This document shows positions 56,661-64,000 of a stretch of DNA of 64,000 bases, in pieces. Within the stretch, counting starts at the first letter, position 1, and each line of letters starts with the position of its first letter. Source of the DNA: Deinandra increscens subsp. villosa. Taxonomy: Eukaryota; Streptophyta; Magnoliopsida; Asterales; Asteraceae. The position numbers and the translations under genes are program-made. The notes under the pieces are model-generated. The model was given only the letters and a program-made list of their open reading frames with translations. It made no database searches and was not told where the DNA came from. The DNA lies in assembly GCA_039602395.1 (NCBI GenBank), contig JBCNJP010000010.1, forward strand, positions 92,843,729 to 92,907,728, given 5' to 3'.

Positions 56661-59600
56661 ATGAGTGATTTCCATGCATTTTTCGCTATACAAAATTCGA
56701 TACAAACGATGCTCAATTATAACAATGAAATTGGTACAAGTCAGAAAGTACCAAAGTTGGTGAAACTTGAAGATTATCATAATTCGAGAAAATGATTTGA
56801 ATCTTATGTTGGTGCTACAAATGTAGATTTGTGGATTGCATTTGAAGAAAGTTTCATATACCCGTTAGAGGATGGAGTTCTTAAAAAACAAAAAGATTTT
56901 GATACTGATGAAAAGAAGAACTATCCGAGAGAAAAAAAAAGCATATGGAGTTCTCACAATGGCATTACCAACAGAGTTACTTCATTAATTCAAGACATGC
57001 AAGACTTCAAAAGCATTGTGGGATACTTTAGAATCAAGATGTGAGGGAAACGATCAGTATAAAAAGAGTAAAAAGAAGGTTCTCAACAAAGAATTTGATA
57101 ATTTCATACATTATCCTGATGAGAACATTACTAATTTAGTGTCACGATTTGCTCATTTGACGAGTTAAATGGGAGTTATGAACATTAAGAAAACTGAAGA
57201 TGAATTGAAGAAGAAAGTGCTTGAAGTGTTGCCGACAAAATGGGAGAATTATGTTTTATTACTCACTCATGACAAAGATTATTCAATTTGGTCGTTTCAC
57301 GAGTTGACGGGAAAACGGCAAGCTAGAGCTAGAAATGTCACATACAAATAAAATTCCAGCACAAGTGCAGAATCCAGAATTGTATTATGGACAAAATGCT
57401 GCAACTATTAATGCTAAATCTAAACCAAGCATTACTACAACACCTGCAACGACTTTCTAATTAAGCTGACAACATTTCTGGAGGAACTGATTCTTATCAA
57501 AACAATTCAGGAAGTTGTCATTATAATGTTTCGTTTAAATCAAATCAGAGTGCTCTTTCTGTTAAATCAACCCAAGATTATATGGCATTGATATCAGCTA
57601 TGATATCATCATATTATGGTGTTATAACAGGAAAGGTAAGCAATGCAGATTTGATCAAGGAAGATTATGATCAAATAAATGCGAGTGATTTGGAGGAGAT
57701 GGATATTAATTGGCAATTTGCAATGTTAGTCCGAAGGATTAAGAAATTCTTGAACACGGGGCGAAAAGATCTTAATTCTGGTGGAAGAATTGTTCTGAAC
57801 AAGTCGAATGTTAAATGTTTTAATTGTTCCACCTTTGGACATTTTGCGAGTGTCCACATAAAAAACAATCTAATTCTGGTAGTAATGGTCAAACATCTAA
57901 AAATTTAGGGAGTACTTCTAATCAATCAGCATTTGTATCTCAAATTAATGAAGGTTGGATTGGGGTAAAACTTTTTTCTAATCAATATGCTTTTATTGCC
58001 AGGACTGAACAAGTTGATGAATGTGTAACTGATGTTGACTCAGAAACAAGCAGTTATGATTCGATGTGTGATTTTTGTATAAAGAATGCCAAAGAAAATA
58101 GTGATTTGATAATGGAAAAGAGTTTGTTAGTTGAAAAGTGTAAACAGGCAAAAGAAAATATGGAAGTTTACAAGAAGAAGTTGGATGAAACAACTCAGGA
58201 GTTGATGCTTCAGAAATCTAAGACCTGTGACAAATGTGAAATTTTGAAGGAAATGTGATGTTCTTAAAAAGGCATGTGTTGAACTTGCTAATAAAGAACT
58301 TAGTCATCAAGAAGATGACACAAAATTGCTTTTTGAAAAGACTAGATTGAAGGATGAAAATAATGTCTTGACGAAGAATGTTGAGATTTATAAGCAAAGA
58401 TGGGAAAAGGTCACCCTGGAGGTACTTGATGCTCATGATAGTATGAGAAGGGAAAAGCATGCGACAAACAAAGCTTTAGAAAAGCTCATTGTTTCCCAGA
58501 AGGAATTGGCTGAGACACAAACAAAAATATCAGAATTGAAAATTGAGATTCTTGATCTAAAAAGACAATTGCATAATCTCAAGAATTCACAATCTTTCAC
58601 AAGTTTTTTTTTTGTATAAAGATGAAAATTTTCAGAAGATTTTTGGAAGTAATGATCTCAATCAAATTCCACCCCCTGTGGTTATTACCGAATCCATATC
58701 TAATGTTCAAGATTGTGAGGAAGTTTTGGATTATTCTAAATATGTTGATTCTAAGTCTGACAAGAAAAAGAATCAGAAATTAAAGGAATAAAAAAATAGT
58801 CTGAAAAGAATGAGAATGTTTCTGGAAAAGCGCCTAAATTTGCTCCAGGTTCAACTTTGTTTGCAGAAGAACAGATGTATGATGCAAAAGTTTCTAAGAA
58901 AACTGATAAACTTTCTTCTAAGGAGAAAATTGATGAGTATGTGTTTACGAAAAGAAAAATCTAAAGGAAATAAAAACTGAATTTAACATAATTACTAAAC
59001 TAGAAAAAGGAGAATCTAGTTCTCAGGTATAACTACCAAAGAAACCTGTTATATACAGAAAGGTTTGGGTTTTGAGAAGAAAAAGGATGAAGTCGTTAAA
59101 AACAAGAAAGATTCGAAGAAATCTAATAAATCTATTTCTAATACTATGGAGAAAGATGATCCTGAGAAAGAGAAGGTTAAATCTGTTAATACAAACATTG
59201 GTGAACGTATGTAGTCTTAAAGGTTCTGAGCATATATATTCTGATAAGGTGTTTTCACTTCATCGTGTTGAAAAGCATCTGATTGCTCAAGTGTTTGTAG
59301 TTGAGTATGAATTTGATTCTACAAGGTGCTCGGGGGTAAACAACATAAGAAGAAAGTCTCGTCTTACTATTTTATAGTTGATCAAAATTCTGCTGGATTT
59401 TCTTCATGCGGTTCCAATGATACCCCTCGAAGTTACATCAAACTGGTTTTACTCACACAGTTCACAAGATGTTGATTTTTATGATGATTTTGGATATACT
59501 CATGTTTTTTTATGATTTTCAGGGATCAAAGAAACGAAGGACAAAGAAACATGTGATTGAGACCATTTATGATGATGGTTCTACTGATCAGTTTGGAAAT

Positions 59601-59974
59601 CCGATTTCCATTATCATCACTAATCAACATAGGTGCTATCAATATCATAAAAGAGGTGATATTCAAATGTTTGTCCTGAGAATGTTGGTAAGACATCATA
59701 TGATCGTACGACTGCCAAAATAATAAATCAAACTAGCAGAGTATTTGATGAGGCAAAAACCACAAATTCTAAATCTAAATGAAAATCTTTTTCTAAAATT
59801 GATAAGAATGTGGGTGGTAAATCAGATGGTGATGTTAAAAATGATGATGGCTCATTAAAAATTACAACATCACATATGCGATGGAGACCTAAAATGGTTT
59901 CAAAGGGCAATGAAGATTTTGTTGAAGACACCGCTCGACCTCAAGCTGGCGGCTTAGGTCATTTTAAAAACTAA
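56661..59974 (+). pseudogene. SIRE-like copia gag with coiled coil and zinc knuckle (element B)
   Basis: ATG at 56661 (MSDFHAFFAIQNSIQT). A copia gag domain follows through frameshifts: SKALWDTLESRCEGND near 57010, ELKKKVLEVLPTKWENYVLL and FHELTGKRQAR. A zinc knuckle CFNCSTFGHF..EC lies at 57816-57853 with about 4 nt lost. A coiled coil follows (58020-58610), then lysine-rich sequence and an end RWRPKMVSKGNEDFVEDTAR. The order matches element A, which lacks the first knuckle. No protease, integrase or RT motif is present before the 3' hairpins and LTR. At least five frameshifts or stops make it non-coding now. Confidence 0.75.
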
Positions 59975-60598
59975 TTTTTATGTCTGGTGTGTTCAGGTAA
60001 CTTTAAGAAGACATATTTGTGATTGCAAATTTGCTGATAGTGGAGTATCTGCTTAAGTTATCGCTTCAAAGCATTGATATTTCTCAACATTTTTGAGGAA
60101 AAATGAATTTTCCAAAATAAAAAATCTGCAAGGTATCCGTGTTGGTCAATCACATTTATTTTGTTTCCTTTATATTTCTTTTATATTTTTAGGGGGGGGA
60201 GGGGATTTTGGAAAAGCCAAACATAGTGTTTTACATTTGTTGGGGAGAAAACTGAAAAATATAAAAAATGAAAAATATAAAAAAATAGAAAAATCAAAAT
60301 GAGAAATTGATCCGATCACAATTGGGAAATGATGGTACATTAGCTAGCGTTTCTGACTCATCGATAGAGTAGATGAAAAATCCATAAGACTATTGCTTGA
60401 TGTGCTAGGTAGGCTCAGAAAATAAGAAAGTATGCATATGTGATATAAACTAAATGCTATGCTTGACCTAGTGGATAACATCTTGATGCTTATTTCATGA
60501 CATATATAAAAAAAATATGTGATAAAGAAAATGAGAAGCCACTGTGTAAACATGTGTTCATTTTGAAAGATTTAAACTTGTTTGATTTTCTTTATTTT

Positions 60599-60851
60599 CT
60601 CAAATGATCAGACTATCTCTGCATATACATGTTGCGTATACATGAGGAATTGACATGATAGTTGTTCATTTGAGGTTCCGCTTTATTTTCTTTGTTGTTT
60701 TGTTCAAACTGTGGATTTTCTCTGCATATTTATGAATATTGACCTGAGAAATAAAGTTTGAACAACTTCAACTTGTTTTGCTTTCTTATTTTGCTAAATC
60801 CAAGGCCCTATCTGCGTATTGGAATATCGGCCTTAGGATAGACAATTTAGC
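60599..60851 (+). ncRNA. Three tandem structured hairpins in the 3' region of element B
   Basis: Hairpins at 60599-60674, 60702-60763 and 60793-60851. Outer stems CTCAAATGA/TCATTTGAG, GTTCAAACT/AGTTTGAAC and GCTAAAT/ATTTAGC. Loops keep TATCTCTGCRTAT or TTTCTCTGCATAT, a small apical hairpin (ATATT-TATG-AATAT; GTAT-TGGA-ATAT) and the TGACCTGA / CGGCCTTA side. In the third, AAGGCC/GGCCTT adds six inner pairs. Counterparts in element A have different stem sequences. The first hairpin has a 14-16 nt larger loop. Confidence 0.6.
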
Positions 60852-61559
60852 GTTCTATTTTCTTTTTTCATGGAACACAGTTGACGGTATCATAAATATA
60901 AAGCACAAGTGTAATCACATAAAAGAGAAATGTCTGAATATGTCTGATAGTGTGGGGTCCACAGGTCTGAGCAAATAAATAATACCTTAACATATCCAGA
61001 TGCTATGATTATGATTCTGCCTGGGTTTAAAAGTTGGACAAATTATATCAGCAATCAATTTGGCTTATGTGCTATAATTAGTTTAAATTGAAGTGTAGTT
61101 CAGAGCGTTATGACCAATATGACCCCATATGTGATCTTTCTCGCAAAAAAAAAGTTTAATTCAGTATTGCATTTTTGTTTTATTTAGAAAACTCAGAAAG
61201 ATTATTGGTGTGTTTTGATATAAACTTTGTAAAATCCAAAAAGATATTCTTTCTTCTTTATTTTCGATCTGATCTCAAACTATCTTGGTTCTCCAAAGAA
61301 GATTTTTGCCCAAGATTAATGTTATGATTGGAAAAGAAAACCCGCACTTCTATCTTCTGAAGATGCAGGTTGAAGGCCTAATGATTAATCAGGATGTTAC
61401 TCACAAGCATGGTTATGAAGCTATTAAGTACAAGCTAATTAAAGGACTTTGAAGAATTGTTTATTGATTCGAGTTCTGATCCTACCATGTGAACTCTACA
61501 ACAACTAACAAAGAGATTCAAAGTTGGAGATCGGATACAACACACGTCAAGGGAGAGTC

Positions 61560-61774
61560 TATTAGAGCATACACATATGTGTCGTGTGATGTATCTAGTC
61601 AAGTTGTATAGTTGTTAGAGTTAGTCGAGTTGAGTCATTGAGTAGTTGTGATGTGTCTCTTACTCACCAGCGAACTGGAAACAAACCAGGCAATGAACAT
61701 GCAACAAACCGGTGGTTCATTGGTCAGTAGCTTAGTATATAAAGTTCAAGTGTGTTTATTTGTATAGAACAGAA

Positions 61775-61814
<40 letters not shown>

Positions 61815-61982
61815 CAATAGGTGTGGTGAGAGGAGCCTTTGTGAGAGCTTAACTGTGTGAGAGTCTGTTCTTGTATTTGATTGTGTATCAATACAAAAGA
61901 TTCTTATTTACCTTGCATGTTCAATACATTTGATGTATAGATTTTGATACCTCACGAGTAGATGATCCGATCAGTGTTTTAC
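61560..61982 (+). repeat. 3' LTR of element B
   Basis: A purine tract (caagggagagtc) precedes it. The first 70 bp align with the element A LTR (attagagcatacacatatgt, gtgatgtatctagtc). It contains a TATA box (tatataaagttc, about 61737) and an (AG)n tract (61774-61809), and ends gtgttttaca. The 5' LTR is missing. Confidence 0.6.
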
Positions 61983-61986
61983 AATT

Positions 61987-62560
61987 CTAATCCATGAATA
62001 CTCCGCACTTGTTATATATATGTTGGTACGAACCAATCCCAAATGGCTTCCACTTTCTTTTCGTCCACTGTAATCCATGAGCAGTGACAATATAGCCTAG
62101 AAAATTAACATGCTTTAGAAATAACTCACATTTAGATAAGCTACCAAATAACTTCCCAGTAGAGAGGATCTCAAAAACCTGCTGCAAATGATCAATTTGT
62201 TCTAGGTTAGTTTTACTAAAGACCAAAATATTCCACCATAATTTTCTGAGAAAGGGTTTAAGAATCTGGCTCATAAGCTGCATGAAAGTGCTAGGAGGAT
62301 TAGATTAGCCGAAAGGCATCACAAACACTCGTATAAACCTTCGTTTATTTTAAAAATTTGTCTTCCAGTTGTCACCTTCATAAACTCGAATCTGATGATA
62401 GCCATTGCAGAGGTCTATCTTGGAAAACACCTTGGAGGCAAATAGTATGAGATCGTTTAATCTCAAGATCGGGAAACGATACTTGATAGTGATTCTATTA
62501 ATAGCCCTACTATCAATACACATTCTCCATTCAACGTTTCATTAGGAACCTGGAGAGTTG
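61987..62560 (-). pseudogene. Ty3/gypsy chromovirus-like reverse transcriptase fragment
   Basis: On the minus strand from about 62530: RMCIDSRAINRITIKYRFPI, then FSKIDLCNGYHQIRVYEGDN, a gap where the KT.xGLYEWLVM part is missing, PFGLSNPPSTFMQLM, and VFSKTNLEQIDHLQQVFEIL with KCELFLKHVNFLGYIV. These are RT motifs 2-6 of gypsy elements. The catalytic YxDD line is damaged (WWNILVFSK). Several stops and a deletion make it inactive. Confidence 0.8.
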
Positions 62561-62569
62561 GTGTCATAC

Positions 62570-64000
62570 CCCAACCGAAGGTGGAATATGTCGGAGTGTG
62601 AGGATTGTCTAGATGCTCACAACACTAAATTAAAGTTTATATATTCTTAATCAAAACCCATTTCATTAATAACTAAAAAAAACTTGTTCAACAAATATTC
62701 CAACCAAAGCAAATAAAAAAACATAATAATAGCTATTAAAATCACGACTAAGTCCAACAGTATCCTAAGTGTCCATAACAAGTCCTTAACTTCAAACAAC
62801 ATTTCCTGCAAAATGTACAACATAAAGATCAACTACTTATAGTTGGTGTGTAAACATAGGTTTTTGTGTATAGCGTGTGTGTAAAGTATGTGATCCAAAT
62901 GTTAGTGTAATTTCCAATAGCATGATAAACGAGCATATAATATAATAGCGTAAATCAAACCTTTGACAATTAGGTTTCCAACCACCCGACGCCAAAACCG
63001 ATCAAGTCAGGTGGCTTGTCAAAACAATAGATCTATTATTGTTACTACGGATTGGTGTGTTAATGATTACTCATGAGTTTGAGTTTGAGTTTGAGCACAA
63101 CATCCACTAAATTCAACATACATGAAACACACATAAACAAGCATAGAGTCGCATATAGTGTTTAAGATATATATGTAGAATTTAATATAGAGTTTGATAA
63201 AGTACATGTTACAACCCAAAACATTAAATAAAAAGGGGCTATGAATACTCACACAGTAATTAGTGCAAATGTCGAGAGATAGCACCGAAAGCAATTGGGA
63301 AGTGAATCCCGAGGTTAACCTAGATGAATACGAGGAACCAAAATGACTAAAATTCTACGGGAAATTGGGGAAGAGTTATCATTTATTGTGTCAAAAGTTT
63401 AAGTATATTTTTATTAACACTTGGACGTTTCAAATATGCTTTGGCCTATAGGTTATGGCACTCTCATCAGGGCATCCCAGGTAAGCATCCAGGTTCGACG
63501 GTAGGTCCAGATTTATATGCAACGCTTGCCTAGATAGAGACCCTAACTACTGGTGCTTTTACCCTTCCAGTTAGCATATGTCCGATTCGTTTTTAAATGT
63601 CAATACTAATGTGGTTAATTAAATTTAATAATCTAATCTGGACTTGATGCAAATTGGTAGAAAAATAAACTAAAATATTGTGTCTTTAAAATAATAACTT
63701 AAACTTAGGGTAAGATTATGAGAAATCCTAAACTAAAGGGTTTAATGTGTACATTCTTAAACTGTAGGGTCCAAAACTGAAAATATCATAAGTTTGGCAT
63801 ATTTATATAATCTACCCTAAACTTTCATGATTTACAAAAATAGCCAAAATTTTAGATAATTGCATATGTGACCATAATTATGGTTTATAACACATATGTT
63901 TCGGTAAACGAAAAGTCCAGATCGGATTAGTACATTTGAAAATATTATCAAATCATTCCATTGATGATTTAATATAAAAAGTCTTGATTTAATGGGTTTG
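62570..64000. other. Unassigned AT-rich sequence, possible LTR start at 62570
   Basis: tgtcataccccaaccgaagg is a start typical of large plant gypsy LTRs, but no end, PBS or second copy lies in the window. Only short frames follow. A small gagttt tandem is at 63075-63095. Confidence 0.3.

Overview
This is a eudicot nuclear, repeat-dominated intergenic region. The tRNA-primed LTR retrotransposons, long-TIR Mutator element, Pong-like Harbinger element, Helitron 3' ends and intron-containing ORFs show it is a plant. The Athila, SIRE and large chromovirus-type LTR styles suggest an Asteraceae species, but this is inference. I see no complete single-copy host gene. A 500-base run of N (35800-36299) marks an assembly gap.

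Layout. 1-5.5 kb: minus-strand Athila-like leader, PBS and LTR; a Helitron tail with a helicase remnant; a second Athila LTR; a gypsy gag. 5.5-12.4 kb: one 1.66 kb gypsy LTR (C) split by a complete SIRE-like copia element (A, 5887-11098, TSD aatgg). 12.6-22.8 kb: a copia-like LTR and decayed gypsy sequence interrupted by a 3.45 kb solo LTR with TSD. 23.76-28.10 kb: a Mutator-like element with 205 bp TIRs, 9 bp TSDs, a decayed minus-strand transposase and a convergent, still-open GRF-finger/membrane protein gene. 28.3-29.7 kb: a hAT element with 8 bp TSDs. 29.8-31.5 kb: a Pong/Harbinger-like element keeping only its Myb-like ORF1. 32-37.4 kb: a Tourist-like MITE, Helitron ends, a possible TOM20 gene fragment and the gap. 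37.4-45.5 kb: (TA)n-bounded elements, minisatellite-like arrays and several Helitron 3' ends. 45.5-50.4 kb: an Athila env-position ORF, PPT and 3' LTR, with the LTR split by several (TA)n-targeted elements. 50.5-56.2 kb: more (TA)n-bounded elements, an ACATATGTAA-rich array, tRNA-derived SINE-like pieces and a Helitron tail. 56.6-62.0 kb: a second SIRE-like gag-only element (B) with a 3' LTR. 62.0-62.6 kb: a gypsy reverse transcriptase remnant.

The most unusual signal is in elements A and B. They are related but diverged gag-only copia elements on opposite strands. Each carries three tandem ~60 nt hairpins downstream of the gag remnant. The loop core (CTCTGCGTAT...CGACCTGA) is conserved, while the closing stems differ in sequence but stay paired. 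That covariation points to a selected RNA structure. A second theme is a set of elements with unrelated interiors but similar termini (GGG..AGG.T), all inserted in (TA)n tracts. A third is the Mutator element whose GRF/TM gene is intact although its transposase has lost its catalytic core.
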